64,000 nucleotides of DNA from Micromonospora_J zhanjiangensis (GCF_042650605.1 NZ_JBHSBN010000007.1:62001-126000), one strand, 5' to 3'. Shown: positions 8,050 through 18,995, counted from the first letter of the stretch. Numbers and translations are program-made. The notes: generated by a model not told the origin, from the letters alone.

Positions 8050-8232
8050 CCGGACCAGCCTACGGCCCGTCCGCCGGTCGGCGGCGAGGCACGCACCCGG
8101 TGTTCCGCCGGCCGCCGGGGCCGGTGCGGCTCATCCGGTAGGGCAGCGGGACGGCCAGGTCAGGGCGTCGTTCCGGTGGCCCCGGGCCGGGACGCATGCG
8201 CGGGATGCGCGGAGCGGCTACCGTTCCGGGCC

Positions 8233-8913
8233 ATGACTGCTGTTGCGCTCGCCGAAGAGCTGCTGCTGCTCGCCTACGACGAGAAGTCGGGCAAGGCGAC
8301 CGGATCACGGATCGGGCTCGACCTCGGCATGGCGGCCGCGGTCCTGGTCGACCTGGCCCTGGTCGGCCGGGTCGCCTTCGACGACGGTTCGATCGTGGTC
8401 ACCGATCCGACCCCCACCGGCGAACCCATCGCCGACGAGGTGCTGGCCCGGATGGCGGCGGACACCCCGCACACCCCGGCCTCCTGGGTACAGCGGCTCC
8501 GGCACGGGTTGCGCGACCGGATCCTGGCCGACCTGTGCGGGCGGGGGGTCACCCAGGAAATCAACGAGACGGCGATGGGCGGCTTCGTGCACGTCCACCG
8601 CTATCCGGTGCTCGACCCGACGGTGGAGACCGAGGTGCGGCAGCGGCTGGCCGCCGCGTTGGCCGGCGAGCGCCAGCCGGACGAGCGGACGGCCGCGCTG
8701 GCCGCCCTGGTCGCGGCGATCCGGATGGAGCCGAGGCTGGGCCTGTCCGCCGAGGCGGCCCAGGGCGCCGACCGTCGACTCGACGAGATCGCCGGCACCG
8801 CCGGTTTCGCCGGCGGGGTCAGCCTGGAGGACTCCACGGTCCGCCCGTCGGTGGCGCTGGTGATCGCCGCCCTGACCCGGGCCATCGAGGCCGCCCTCGG
8901 CACCCGCGCCTGA
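8233..8913 (+). CDS. GPP34/GOLPH3-family phosphoprotein
   Basis: 226-residue all-helical protein of the Golgi phosphoprotein 3 superfamily (GPP34), common in actinomycetes and of unknown bacterial role. In eukaryotes the fold binds phosphatidylinositol-4-phosphate. Diagnostic stretches are the N-terminal AEELLLLAYDEKSGK, LVDLALVGRV, and DRILADLCGRGVTQE. A TACCGT -10 box lies 8 nt upstream of the ATG, so it is probably leaderless and transcribed alone. Confidence 0.85.
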   Translation: MTAVALAEELLLLAYDEKSGKATGSRIGLDLGMAAAVLVDLALVGRVAFDDGSIVVTDPTPTGEPIADEVLARMAADTPHTPASWVQRLRHGLRDRILADLCGRGVTQEINETAMGGFVHVHRYPVLDPTVETEVRQRLAAALAGERQPDERTAALAALVAAIRMEPRLGLSAEAAQGADRRLDEIAGTAGFAGGVSLEDSTVRPSVALVIAALTRAIEAALGTRA

Positions 8914-8925
8914 CCGGCCCGGGGA

Positions 8926-10596
8926 TCACCAGATGCCGAGGGCCGCCGCCGTCTCGGTGCGCAGCGCCCGTACCGTGGCGCTCGCGCGCTCCCGGGCCGC
9001 GGCCACGTCACCGTCGACCACCGGTTCCACCACCTCCAGGTACGCCTTGAGCTTGGGCTCGGTGCCGGACGGCCGGATCACCACCCGCGCGCTCCCGGTA
9101 CGCAGGACGACCACGTCGGCCGCCGGCAGCAGGTCCTCGACCGAGGTGACCGGCTCGTCGAGCAGCGCCGTGGGCGTCTTCGCCCGGATCCGGCTCATCG
9201 CCGACTCGATCTCCCGCAGGTCGTCGACCCGCACCGAGAGCTGGTCGGTGCGGTGCACGCCGAACTCGGCCGCGAGTTCGTCCAGCCGGTCGGTCAGCGT
9301 CCGGCCCTCGGTCTTCAGCCCGGCCGCCAGCTCGGCCACCAGCAGCGCGGCCGTGATGCCGTCCTTGTCCCGGACGTGCTCCGGCGCGACGCAGTAGCCG
9401 AGCGCCTCCTCGTAGCCGAAGACCAGCGGGTGCCCGCTGTCCGCGCCGGCCCGGACAATCCACTTGAAACCGGTGAGCGTCTCGTCGTAGGGCAGGCCGC
9501 GGGCGGCGCACAGGGCCCGCAGCAACGACGAGGAGACGATGGTGGTGGCGTACAGGCCGGCGACGCCGCGGCGCATCAGGTGATCCGCGAGCAGGATGCC
9601 CACCTCGTCGCCGCGCAGCATCCGCCACCGCCCGCCGGCCTCCGGTACGGCCACCGCGCACCGGTCGGCGTCCGGGTCGTTGGCGATCGCGATGTCGGCG
9701 CCGACGGTCCGGGCCAGCTCGATCAGCTTGTCGGTGGCGCCCGGCTCCTCCGGGTTGGGGAACGCCACGGTCGGGAAGTCCGGGTCGGGGGTGGCCTGGT
9801 CGGGCACCACGCCCGGCACCGGGAAACCGGCCCGGGAGAACGCCGCGGTCAGCACCGGCCCGCCCACCCCGTGCAGCGGCGTGTACGCCACGGTCAGGTC
9901 GCGTGATCCGGCCGGGTCCACCACCTCGGCGGCGCGGTCCACGTACGACGCGGCGAGGTCGCCGTCCAGCACCTGCCCGGCCGGCCCGAGCGGCACCTCG
10001 GACAGCCGGTCCACCGCCCGGATGGCCGCCTCGATCTCGACGTCGGCGGGCGGGACGATCTGCGCACCGGCGCCGTGCGAACCGCCCAGTTCCGCGCCGA
10101 GGTAGACCTTGTAGCCGTTGTCCTGGGGCGGGTTGTGGCTGGCGGTGACCATCACCCCGGCGGCCGCTCCCAGGGCCCGTACCGCGTAGGCGAGCACGGG
10201 GGTGGGCAGCGGCCGGGGCAGCAGCAGGGCGGCCCGGCCGACGCCGGTGGCCACCTGGGCGGTCCGTTCGGCGAACTGCCTCGAACCGTGCCGGGCGTCG
10301 TACCCGATCACCAGCGGACCGGCCGCGCCGCGGGCGGCGAGCCAGGTGACCAGGCCCGCCGCGGCCCGGGTGACGACGGCGAGGTTCATCCCGTTCGGAC
10401 CGGCCCGCAGCGGGCCGCGCAGGCCGGCGGTGCCGAAGGTCAGCGACCCGGCGAACCGGTCGGCCAGCTCGGCCCGGGTCGCCGGCAGCCCGGCGAGCAG
10501 CGTCCGCAGCTCCTCCCGGCCGGCCGGATCGGGGTCGTCGTCCAGCCAGGCCTGGGCCCGGGCCCGCAGGTGCTCGTTCTCGTCAGCGTCCGCCAT
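8926..10596 (-). CDS. Phosphohexomutase (phosphomannomutase/phosphoglucomutase family)
   Basis: 556-residue alpha-D-phosphohexomutase with all four domains. The phosphoserine loop is MVTASHNPPQDNGYKVY, the Mg-binding loop NDPDADRCAV, the sugar-binding loop FGYEEALGYCV and the phosphate-binding loop RPSGTEPKLKAYLE. It moves phosphate between C1 and C6 (or C5) of sugars. Its position beside deoC, upp and other salvage genes suggests a phosphopentomutase/PGM2-type role feeding deoC (inference). Mannose or glucose metabolism is equally possible from the motifs alone. Confidence 0.92.
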   Translation of the reverse strand: MADADENEHLRARAQAWLDDDPDPAGREELRTLLAGLPATRAELADRFAGSLTFGTAGLRGPLRAGPNGMNLAVVTRAAAGLVTWLAARGAAGPLVIGYDARHGSRQFAERTAQVATGVGRAALLLPRPLPTPVLAYAVRALGAAAGVMVTASHNPPQDNGYKVYLGAELGGSHGAGAQIVPPADVEIEAAIRAVDRLSEVPLGPAGQVLDGDLAASYVDRAAEVVDPAGSRDLTVAYTPLHGVGGPVLTAAFSRAGFPVPGVVPDQATPDPDFPTVAFPNPEEPGATDKLIELARTVGADIAIANDPDADRCAVAVPEAGGRWRMLRGDEVGILLADHLMRRGVAGLYATTIVSSSLLRALCAARGLPYDETLTGFKWIVRAGADSGHPLVFGYEEALGYCVAPEHVRDKDGITAALLVAELAAGLKTEGRTLTDRLDELAAEFGVHRTDQLSVRVDDLREIESAMSRIRAKTPTALLDEPVTSVEDLLPAADVVVLRTGSARVVIRPSGTEPKLKAYLEVVEPVVDGDVAAARERASATVRALRTETAAALGIW

Positions 10597-10647
10597 GCCG
10601 TCGTTGATAGCACGGCGGAGCAGCGCCGGGTCGCGTCGCCCCCGCGG

Positions 10648-12825
10648 TCAGGCCGAGGTGAGTTGGAACGAACGGGCCATCTCGTCGAAGATCACCTTGC
10701 TCTCGGCGAACCGCTCGTCGGTGACGGTGAGGTAGAACGAGTACGCCTTGCCGCCCTCGATCACCACCCGCCACACGCCGTGCCGCTTGCCGTCACCGTC
10801 GCCGCAGGTGTACTCCAGCTCGGCGGCGGGCTTGCCGGCCACCTCGACCTCGCGCAGCCCGACCTCGGCGTACGGCTTGGCGCACGAGCTGGTGTTCTTC
10901 TTCAGCCGGCTCGCCGCGCTCTGCATGAACTTCACCGGTTCGGCGCTGGAGTTCTCCACCAGGATCCGGACCCGGCGGCCGTCGTCCTGCGGGTCGGTGT
11001 AGTCGACGTACGAGCCGCCGGCCGACCGCTTCCACCCCTGCGGAATGTTGACCTTGACGCCGCGTTCGGTGTGCGGCTGGGTGGCCGGCGCGACCGGGCC
11101 GGTGCTGGCCGGCGGTCCGGCCTGCGGCGTCTGCCCCTGCGGATCCTCACCGCCGCTGAACGCGAGGACCAGGCCGACCACCAGCACCACGACCAGTCCG
11201 CCCGCGGCGGCCAGCTGCACCTTCCGGGGCCAGTTGCGGATCGTGCCGACCAGCGCGTCGCCCCGCTGCTTGAGCGTGCCCGCCACGCCGCCCGTCCGGT
11301 CGCCGCCGGCCGGCGGCTGCCACGGTCCGGCCGGTGCCGCTCCGGCGGCGCCCCAGGGTGGTTGCTGCCCACCGGGCGGCCCGGCCGCCCAGGGTGGTTG
11401 CTGCCCGCCGACCGGGGCCGCCTGGTTGCCCCGGCTCAGTCCGGCGGCCCAGGGCTTCGGGCTGCCCTGGGCCGGCCCGGCGGCCCAGGCCGGTTGGTTG
11501 CCCTGACCCGGAGCGGTCGTCGCCCAGGGCTGTCCGGGCGGCACCGGCTGGGTGGGTTGCTCACCCCGCGCCGGCCCGGACCCTGCCCAGGACTGACCGG
11601 GTGGTACGGGTTGCGTCGGCTGCTCGCCGCCCGCCCAGCCCGGCTGGCCGGCGACGGTCCGGTCCCAGGGCGGCTGCTGCGGCTGGGTCGGCATCATGCC
11701 GGTGGGTGCCGCCCCGCTGGGCAGCGCACCGGTCGGCGCGGAGACCGCGGCGTCCGGTCCGGCGGCGGCCGGCTTCTTGCCGCGCCGCAGGGCGGACAGC
11801 CGGTCGGTGAGCGACTCGCCCGGGCCCAGCATCGCCCGACCGCCGATCTGCCCGCTCGGCGTGCCGGCGGCGGGCGGCGGCGCGGCGGCGGTCACCTGGT
11901 TCGACAGCACGGCGTACGGGTCGGTCATCTGGAACGCCGGCGCCTTGCTGGCCAGCGGGCCGGCCAACAGTTCGCGGATCATGTTGCGCGAGGTCTCCAC
12001 CGTCAACCGGCGGGCCGGGTCCTTCTCCAGCAGACCGAACAGCACCTGGGTCAGCGGTCCGGAGCGGGTCGGCGGGGCGGGCGGGTCCTCGACAACGGCG
12101 TGCATCGTCTCGATCGGGTCGCCCCGGTCGAACGGCGGGCGGCCCTCCACCGCGGTGTAGAGCGTCACGCCGAGCGAGAACAGGTCGCTGGGCGGGCCGA
12201 AGTCCTGCCCCATGGCCCGCTCCGGCGAGATGAAGTGCGGCGAGCCGAGCACCATGCCGGGCGTGGTGAGCTGCACATCGGTGGGCATCCGGGCGACCCC
12301 GAAGTCGGTCAGCACGCAGCGCCCGTCGGAGGAGATCAGCACGTTCGCCGGCTTGACGTCGCGGTGCAGCACGCCGATCGCGTGGGCCACCTCCAGCGCG
12401 CCGAGCAGGGCGATGCCGATCTTGGCCACCTGGCGCTGCGGGAGCGGGCCGTCCTCGATCACCATGTCGGCCAGGCTGCGCGCGTCGAGCAGTTCCATCA
12501 CGATCCACGGCCGGCCGCCCTCGGTGACCACGTCGTAGACCTGGACCACGGCGGGGTGCTGCAGGGCGGCGGCGGCGCGGGCCTCGCGCAGGGTGCGTTC
12601 GTACATCGCGTCACGGTCGGTCGGCGCGAGGCCGGGCGGCAGGACGACCTCCTTGACCGCGACCTCGCGGCGCAGCAGGGTGTCCGCGGCGCGCCAGACG
12701 GTGCCCATACCGCCGTGGCCGACGGCGGCGCGGAGGGTGTATCGGCCACCGATGGTGCTGCCGGCTGCCGTGCGTCCGCTGGCGGGATTGGCTGGTCCGC
12801 CGTTCCACGTCGGGGTCTGAGTCAC
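10648..12825 (-). CDS. Transmembrane serine/threonine protein kinase
   Basis: About 725-residue receptor-like kinase. The kinase domain occupies roughly residues 25-290, with Gly loop GHGGMGTVW, VAVK lysine, catalytic HRDVKPAN, DFG motif and SPER activation segment. A long Pro/Gly/Gln/Trp-rich linker with imperfect GEQPTQPVPPGQ-type repeats follows, then one membrane helix (VVVLVVGLVLAF). The exported C-terminal domain of about 150 residues has a predicted PsbP/Mog1-like start (VNIPQGWKRS) and two cysteines that could pair. The start is uncertain: GTG at 12825, 12837 or 12870 are all in frame. Confidence 0.9.
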   Translation of the reverse strand: MTQTPTWNGGPANPASGRTAAGSTIGGRYTLRAAVGHGGMGTVWRAADTLLRREVAVKEVVLPPGLAPTDRDAMYERTLREARAAAALQHPAVVQVYDVVTEGGRPWIVMELLDARSLADMVIEDGPLPQRQVAKIGIALLGALEVAHAIGVLHRDVKPANVLISSDGRCVLTDFGVARMPTDVQLTTPGMVLGSPHFISPERAMGQDFGPPSDLFSLGVTLYTAVEGRPPFDRGDPIETMHAVVEDPPAPPTRSGPLTQVLFGLLEKDPARRLTVETSRNMIRELLAGPLASKAPAFQMTDPYAVLSNQVTAAAPPPAAGTPSGQIGGRAMLGPGESLTDRLSALRRGKKPAAAGPDAAVSAPTGALPSGAAPTGMMPTQPQQPPWDRTVAGQPGWAGGEQPTQPVPPGQSWAGSGPARGEQPTQPVPPGQPWATTAPGQGNQPAWAAGPAQGSPKPWAAGLSRGNQAAPVGGQQPPWAAGPPGGQQPPWGAAGAAPAGPWQPPAGGDRTGGVAGTLKQRGDALVGTIRNWPRKVQLAAAGGLVVVLVVGLVLAFSGGEDPQGQTPQAGPPASTGPVAPATQPHTERGVKVNIPQGWKRSAGGSYVDYTDPQDDGRRVRILVENSSAEPVKFMQSAASRLKKNTSSCAKPYAEVGLREVEVAGKPAAELEYTCGDGDGKRHGVWRVVIEGGKAYSFYLTVTDERFAESKVIFDEMARSFQLTSA

Positions 12826-12911
12826 AGGAGAAGCCACCCGGGAAATCGGAGGGGCTGGGACAGAACACACCTATCTTGCGGGAGCCGTACCCCGGAGGGA
12901 AAGTCGCCCCG

Positions 12912-12930
12912 GCGGTGTTTTCCACACCGC
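12912..12930. repeat. Inverted repeat in the kinase/mutase divergent spacer
   Basis: GCGGTGT and ACACCGC (7 bp each) around a 5-nt centre in the 200-nt spacer between the divergent kinase and acyl-CoA mutase genes. It could be an operator or a leader hairpin of the kinase transcript. Confidence 0.35.
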
Positions 12931-13029
12931 GACCATGCGTGCCGGGATCCTCACCGCTCGTACGGGTGTCCGGCGCACCGCGTCGGATCCCGCAACCACA
13001 GGTCCGACCGCACGCCCTACCATCCGGAC

Positions 13030-14613
<1,584 letters not shown>

Positions 14614-15081
14614 TCGCCGGTGACCGACGGGCGACCCCGGCGTGACACGATCACGCCGATGGGTTGCCCGTCGGCTTTTCGGGTACCAGGAACATGGACG
14701 GACATGGTGTGCGCACCGGCGTTCCCGGAGCGTGCGAATGTGCAGTGTGCACCGGCCTGCGCCGCCGGGTGACGTGAACCGTTTGCCCAGGCGAGCGCCC
14801 CGTCAAGTGCGACAATCCGGACGAAGTCCGGGCGGCGGGCCGCCGATCGTGACCGGCACAACCGTCACGCGTTGTAGGAGGTGCGGGGACAGATGGCGGT
14901 CCAAGATAACGATCCGTGTGCTGTTCCGTTCATTTCCGAGCGCTCTTACCAGGGCATTCGTGACTCTGTGCGTTCTGACTACTACCAGAACGAGGTTGCG
15001 CAGAGTCACCGTCGGAGGTCTAGGCTGTCTGCTGTCATCCCCGATGATCCATCCGCTTCTAGTAGTGATCGAGAATTCGAC
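14614..15081 (+). promoter_or_regulatory. Long upstream region and promoter of the M20 amidohydrolase
   Basis: The 468-nt stretch holds no convincing gene. A frame continuous with the amidohydrolase extends back to 14881, but its codons are T-rich at the third position, unlike the neighbours, so I read it as untranslated. A promoter-like pair, TTGCGC (14996-15001) and TAGGCT (15021-15026) with a 19-nt spacer, would start transcription near 15033. A GGAGG sequence at 14877 followed by ATG at 14893 is noted as an alternative start. Confidence 0.45.
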
Positions 15082-16332
15082 GTGACGAGTGCGCTGACCC
15101 TGCCGACCCCCGGTCCGGTGGCACCCTGGCCGGAGTTGCCCGGTGCCCGCCCGCTGCCGTTCGAGCTGGATCGGCTCCTCGCCCTGCGGCTGCCGAACCT
15201 GGTGGCCACCCGTCGGTTCATCCACGCCCACCCGGAGCTGTCCGGCCAGGAGCACGACACCGCCGCGCTGATCGCCCGCGAGCTGACCGCGGTCGGTCTG
15301 ACGCCCCGGATGCTGCCCAAGGGCAACGGCGTGATCTGCGACGTCGACGGCCGGCCCGGCGGCCCGGTGGTCGCGCTGCGCGCCGACATCGACGCGCTGC
15401 CGCTCGACGACGCCAAGGACGTCCCGTACCGGTCGACGGTGGACGGGGTCTGCCACGCCTGCGGGCACGACGTGCACACCACCGTGCTGCTCGGGGTGGC
15501 CGCGCTGCTGGCCCGGCTGGCCCGGCAGGGTGAGCTGTCCGGCCGGGTCCGGCTGATCTTCCAGCCGGCCGAGGAGATCCTGCCCTGCGGCTCGTTGGAG
15601 GTCATCGAGGCCGGCGGGCTGGACGAGGTCACCCAGATCTTCGCGCTGCACTGCGACCCGAACCTGCCGGTCGGTCAGATCGGCCTGCGGGTCGGTCCGA
15701 TCACGGCGGCCGCCGACAACGTCACGGTCCGGCTGACCGGTCCCGGTGGACACACCGCCCGACCGCACCTGACCGTCGACCTGGTCGACGCGCTGGGCCG
15801 GCTGGTGACCGAGGTGCCGGCGCTGATCAGCCGCCGGGTGCCGGCCAACAGCGGCCTGCTGCTGGTCTTCGGGCACGCCACCGCGGGCACCCGCTACAAC
15901 GTCATCCCGACCGAGGCAGTCGCGGCCGGCACGCTGCGGGTGCTGGACCGGGACACCTGGGACAAGGCCCCCAAGATCGTCGCCCAGGTGGTCCGGGACG
16001 TGATCGCCCCGACCGGCGCCACCCTGGACATCGAGTACCTGCGCGGTCGACCGCCGGTGGTCAACGACGCCCGGGCGATCCGGGTGCTCTCCGCCGCCAC
16101 CGCCGCCTCGCTCGGGCCGACCGGCATCGCCGAGACGCCGCAGAGCATGGGCGGCGAGGACTTCTCCTGGTATCTGGAGACCGTCCCCGGCGCCCTGGCC
16201 CGGCTCGGTGTCGGACGCAGCACCGCCAACGCCGACCTGCACCGGGCCACGTTCGACGTGGACGAACGGGCCATCGCGGTCGGCGTGCGGCTGCTCGTCT
16301 GCACCGCCCTGGAGGCGCTGGCCGGCACCTGA
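15082..16332 (+). CDS. M20 family amidohydrolase/peptidase
   Basis: 416-residue zinc hydrolase of the M20D class (IAA-amino acid hydrolase, N-acyl amino acid or hippurate hydrolase type). FIHAHPELSGQE, the metal-binding CHACGHDVHT, the Glu in QPAEEILPCGS and the dimerisation-domain GPGGHTARPHLTVD are all present, and QSMGGEDFSWYL supplies the last ligand region. It removes an acyl group or amino acid from a small amide; the substrate is unknown. GTG at 15082 is chosen because homology-like sequence and normal codon use begin there. Confidence 0.88.
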   Translation: MTSALTLPTPGPVAPWPELPGARPLPFELDRLLALRLPNLVATRRFIHAHPELSGQEHDTAALIARELTAVGLTPRMLPKGNGVICDVDGRPGGPVVALRADIDALPLDDAKDVPYRSTVDGVCHACGHDVHTTVLLGVAALLARLARQGELSGRVRLIFQPAEEILPCGSLEVIEAGGLDEVTQIFALHCDPNLPVGQIGLRVGPITAAADNVTVRLTGPGGHTARPHLTVDLVDALGRLVTEVPALISRRVPANSGLLLVFGHATAGTRYNVIPTEAVAAGTLRVLDRDTWDKAPKIVAQVVRDVIAPTGATLDIEYLRGRPPVVNDARAIRVLSAATAASLGPTGIAETPQSMGGEDFSWYLETVPGALARLGVGRSTANADLHRATFDVDERAIAVGVRLLVCTALEALAGT

Positions 16333-16339
16333 CGGTGGC

Positions 16340-17290
16340 TCAGTCGGTCGTCGGCGCGGCCGCGCCGACGACCGGCGTCGCGGGCCGGGACCGCCGCCGC
16401 CGGTGGCGGACCAGCCGGTAGCCGAGGTAGCCGGGTACGCCCAGCGCGACGATCCACGGCAACAGCGCGCCCAGCACGGTCAGCAGCACGCCGAGCGCCG
16501 CAAGGAACGCCGCCCAGCCGCCCTTCAAACCGGTCAGGAAGCCCGGCTCGGGGACGGTGACGACCGGCGTGGCGTCCGGCCCGAGCAGGGTCACCGTGAT
16601 CGTGGACAGCGCGGTGAGGTCGGCCAGTCGGCGCTTCTTCGCCTCCAGCGAGGCCAGGTCGGCCTCCCGCTTGGCCACCTCGCCTTCCAGCATCACCAGG
16701 TCGCTCAGCGACTTCGCCTGGGCCAGCAGCCGCCGGCCGCTGTCCACCCGGGCCCGTTGGGTGGCGATCCGGGCGTCCAGGTCGACCGTCTCCTCGGTCG
16801 CGTCCCGGGTGCTGATGTCCCGCCGCTCGGGTTCGCCCAGCCCGGCGATCCGCTCCAGCGTCGCGGCGAACCGGTCGGCCGGCACCCGCAGCTCCAGGGT
16901 GGCGGTCGAGTCCGACGAGTCGGAGCTGCGCTTGTCACCACCGACGAAACCGCCGGCTCCGGTCACGATCGAGGTGAGCTCGGTGGCGGCCCGGTCGAGC
17001 TGCTTCACCCGTACCGTCATCGAGCCGGTGTAGATGATCGCCCGCTGCCCGATCCGCAGGTCGGCCGCGGTGGTTCCGGACTTGCCGGCGGCGTCGGCAC
17101 CCTCCGCGGCGCCGGCCGGCCCGGCCTGGTTCGCGCCGCCGTCCGGCGCCGCGGCCGGCCCGCCCGCGGCGGAGTCGGACCGCGAGGCGGTCCGGTCCGC
17201 TCCCGCGCCGCACCCGGTCAACAGGACGGTCGCCGTCACCACCCCCGCCACCGCCACCAGTACGGTCGTCCGTCGTCCCGTCCCACCCAT
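16340..17290 (-). CDS. DUF4349 lipoprotein
   Basis: 316-residue exported protein. The N-terminal signal ends in a lipobox (LLTGC), so Cys is probably lipidated. A low-complexity Ala/Gly linker is followed by the DUF4349 domain, with YTGSMTVRVKQLDRAATEL at its start and a coiled-coil (residues about 190-240, IATQRARVDSGRRLL through READLASLEAKKRRL). A C-terminal membrane helix and a basic tail (RHRRRRSR) close it. The ATG at 17290 has a GGGAGG ribosome site. Function is unknown, and it is convergent with the M20 gene. Confidence 0.85.
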   Translation of the reverse strand: MGGTGRRTTVLVAVAGVVTATVLLTGCGAGADRTASRSDSAAGGPAAAPDGGANQAGPAGAAEGADAAGKSGTTAADLRIGQRAIIYTGSMTVRVKQLDRAATELTSIVTGAGGFVGGDKRSSDSSDSTATLELRVPADRFAATLERIAGLGEPERRDISTRDATEETVDLDARIATQRARVDSGRRLLAQAKSLSDLVMLEGEVAKREADLASLEAKKRRLADLTALSTITVTLLGPDATPVVTVPEPGFLTGLKGGWAAFLAALGVLLTVLGALLPWIVALGVPGYLGYRLVRHRRRRSRPATPVVGAAAPTTD

Positions 17291-17397
17291 GGTCGTTCCT
17301 CCCGTTGTCGACGTGTCGGTCAGACGCGCGACGCGGACGCCCGGGTTCCGGCAGACTGCGGGTGCGGGAGTCACGATTCGGCTGCAAGGAGGTTGCG

Positions 17398-18030
17398 GTG
17401 CGGTTGACCAAGTACGGCCACGCCTGCGTACGCGTCGAGCACGACGGCGGGGTGCTGGTCATCGACCCGGGAATGTTCACCGAACCGGCCGCCCTGGACG
17501 GGGTGGACGCGGTGCTGATCACCCACGAACACGCCGACCACCTGGACGTGGGAGCGCTGGCCGACGCCCTTGCCAGGCGACCGTCGGTGACCGTGCACAC
17601 CAACGCCGCCGTGGCGTCCAAGTTGGACGCCCTGGCCGGCGTGGTGACGACGGTGGACAGTGGTGACACGTTCACCGCGGCCGGCATGCCGGTACGGGCG
17701 TACGGCGGGTTGCACGCCGACATCCATCCGGAGATCCCCCGGGTGCCGAACCTGGGCTTCGTGGTCAACGACCGCGTCTACCACCCCGGCGACTCGTTCG
17801 ACGTGCCCGACGACGTCACCGTCGACACCCTCTTCGTGCCGGTCTCCGCGCCCTGGCTCAAGCTCTCCGAGGCGGTGGAGTTCGTCCGCGCGGTCGCGCC
17901 ACGCCGGGCGTACGCCCTGCACGACGCGCTGCTCAGCGACGCCGGTCAGCAGGTCACCGCCGGTGTGTTGAGCCGGCTGGCCGGGTGCGAGTACGCCCGG
18001 CTGGAACCGGGCACCGTGCTGCCCGAATGA
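17398..18030 (+). CDS. Metallo-beta-lactamase fold hydrolase
   Basis: 210-residue UlaG-like MBL-fold protein. The metal-binding motif is THEHADHLD, with later His in YHPGDSF and at GGLHADIH. The N-terminal KYGHACVRVEHDGG is typical of the small L-ascorbate-lactonase-like subgroup. The GTG start has a strong AAGGAGG site at 17386-17392. Substrate unknown. The gene overlaps the next one by ATGA, so they form a two-gene operon. Confidence 0.87.
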   Translation: MRLTKYGHACVRVEHDGGVLVIDPGMFTEPAALDGVDAVLITHEHADHLDVGALADALARRPSVTVHTNAAVASKLDALAGVVTTVDSGDTFTAAGMPVRAYGGLHADIHPEIPRVPNLGFVVNDRVYHPGDSFDVPDDVTVDTLFVPVSAPWLKLSEAVEFVRAVAPRRAYALHDALLSDAGQQVTAGVLSRLAGCEYARLEPGTVLPE

Positions 18031-18995
18031 CCACCGCGATGACAGACGTGCCGGACGAGGTGGTCCGGCGGCTCTACACCGCCGCCCCGGACGGGTTCGT
18101 GGCGGCCCGGGACGAGGCGGCCCGAGCGGCCCGGGCGGCCGGTGACGCCGCCGCCGCCCGGCGGATCGCCGGACTGCGCAAGCCCACCGTCGCGGCCTGG
18201 CTGGTGAACCTGCTGGCCCACCGCCGGCCCGACCTGACGGCCGAGCTGGTCGAGTTGTCCGAGGCGCTCCGGTCGGCGCAGCGGGAGTTGCGCGGTGCGC
18301 AACTGCGCGAGCTGTCCGCCCAGCGGCGCGGGGTGGTGACCGCGCTGGTCGGCGCGGCCCGCGCGCTGGCGGTCGAGGCGGATCCCCGGCTGGCCGTCGG
18401 GAAGCTGCCGATGGCCGAGGTGGAGGCGACCCTGAACGCCGCCCTCTCGGACGCCGAGGTGGCCGGGCAGGTGCGGTCCGGGCGGCTGGTCCGGGCGGCC
18501 AGCTACGCGGGGTTCGGTGAGGTCCCCCGGCCGCAGCTGCGGCTGGTCACCGGGGGCGCCGGTGAGCCGACCCGGCCGGTGGACCGGCCGGCCGGGCGGA
18601 CCCCGGACCGGGCCGGGCCGGCAGCCGCGGACCGGGCCGGGCCGGCAGCCGCGGACCGGGCCGGGCCGGCAGCCCCGGACCGGGCCGGACCGGCCGCCGA
18701 CCGGCGCCGGGCGGCCGACCGCCGCAGGGTGCTGGACCGGGAGTACGCCGGCGCCCGGGCCGAGGTGGACCGGGCCGAGGCGGAACTCGACCGGGCGGCG
18801 GCGGCCGAACGCGCCGCGGCCGACGAACTGGTCCGGATCGAGGCCGCGCTGGCCGACCTGGAGCGCCGCCGGGCCGCCGCCGAACAGGAGGCGAGCCGGT
18901 GCAAGCTGGCCCGGCGTACCGCCGAACGGTCGGTGAGCGCGGCCCGCCGGCACGCCGGTGAGGTGCAGGCCGCGATCGAGGCATTGGAGCCTTAG
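18027..18995 (+). CDS. Ala/Arg-rich coiled-coil protein of unknown function
   Basis: 322-residue cytosolic protein with no recognised family. Residues 1-150 are helical and Ala/Arg-rich. Residues about 193-225 consist of four 8-residue DRAGPAAA-type repeats, and the C-terminal 90 residues form a long heptad-like coiled coil (AEVDRAEAELDRAAAAERAA onwards). The ATG overlaps the upstream MBL-fold stop (ATGA), which fixes the start. The coiled coil and translational coupling suggest a scaffold or partner role, but no function can be assigned. Confidence 0.75.
   Translation: MTTAMTDVPDEVVRRLYTAAPDGFVAARDEAARAARAAGDAAAARRIAGLRKPTVAAWLVNLLAHRRPDLTAELVELSEALRSAQRELRGAQLRELSAQRRGVVTALVGAARALAVEADPRLAVGKLPMAEVEATLNAALSDAEVAGQVRSGRLVRAASYAGFGEVPRPQLRLVTGGAGEPTRPVDRPAGRTPDRAGPAAADRAGPAAADRAGPAAPDRAGPAADRRRAADRRRVLDREYAGARAEVDRAEAELDRAAAAERAAADELVRIEAALADLERRRAAAEQEASRCKLARRTAERSVSAARRHAGEVQAAIEALEP
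18605..18700 (+). repeat. 24-bp tandem repeat inside the coiled-coil gene
   Basis: Four copies of a 24-bp unit (GGACCGGGCCGGGCCGGCAG plus 4 nt) start at 18605, 18629, 18653 and 18677. The period is a multiple of three, so copy-number change keeps the frame and alters only the linker length. Confidence 0.85.

Noticed and set aside
10075..13029. A very long plus-strand frame running into the acyl-CoA mutase
   Set aside because: Only the part from the ATG at 13030 resembles a protein family. The upstream part mirrors the minus-strand kinase and phosphohexomutase.
14881..15081. N-terminal extension of the M20 amidohydrolase from 14881
   Set aside because: Third codon positions are T-rich, unlike coding regions here, and a promoter-like pair lies inside it.
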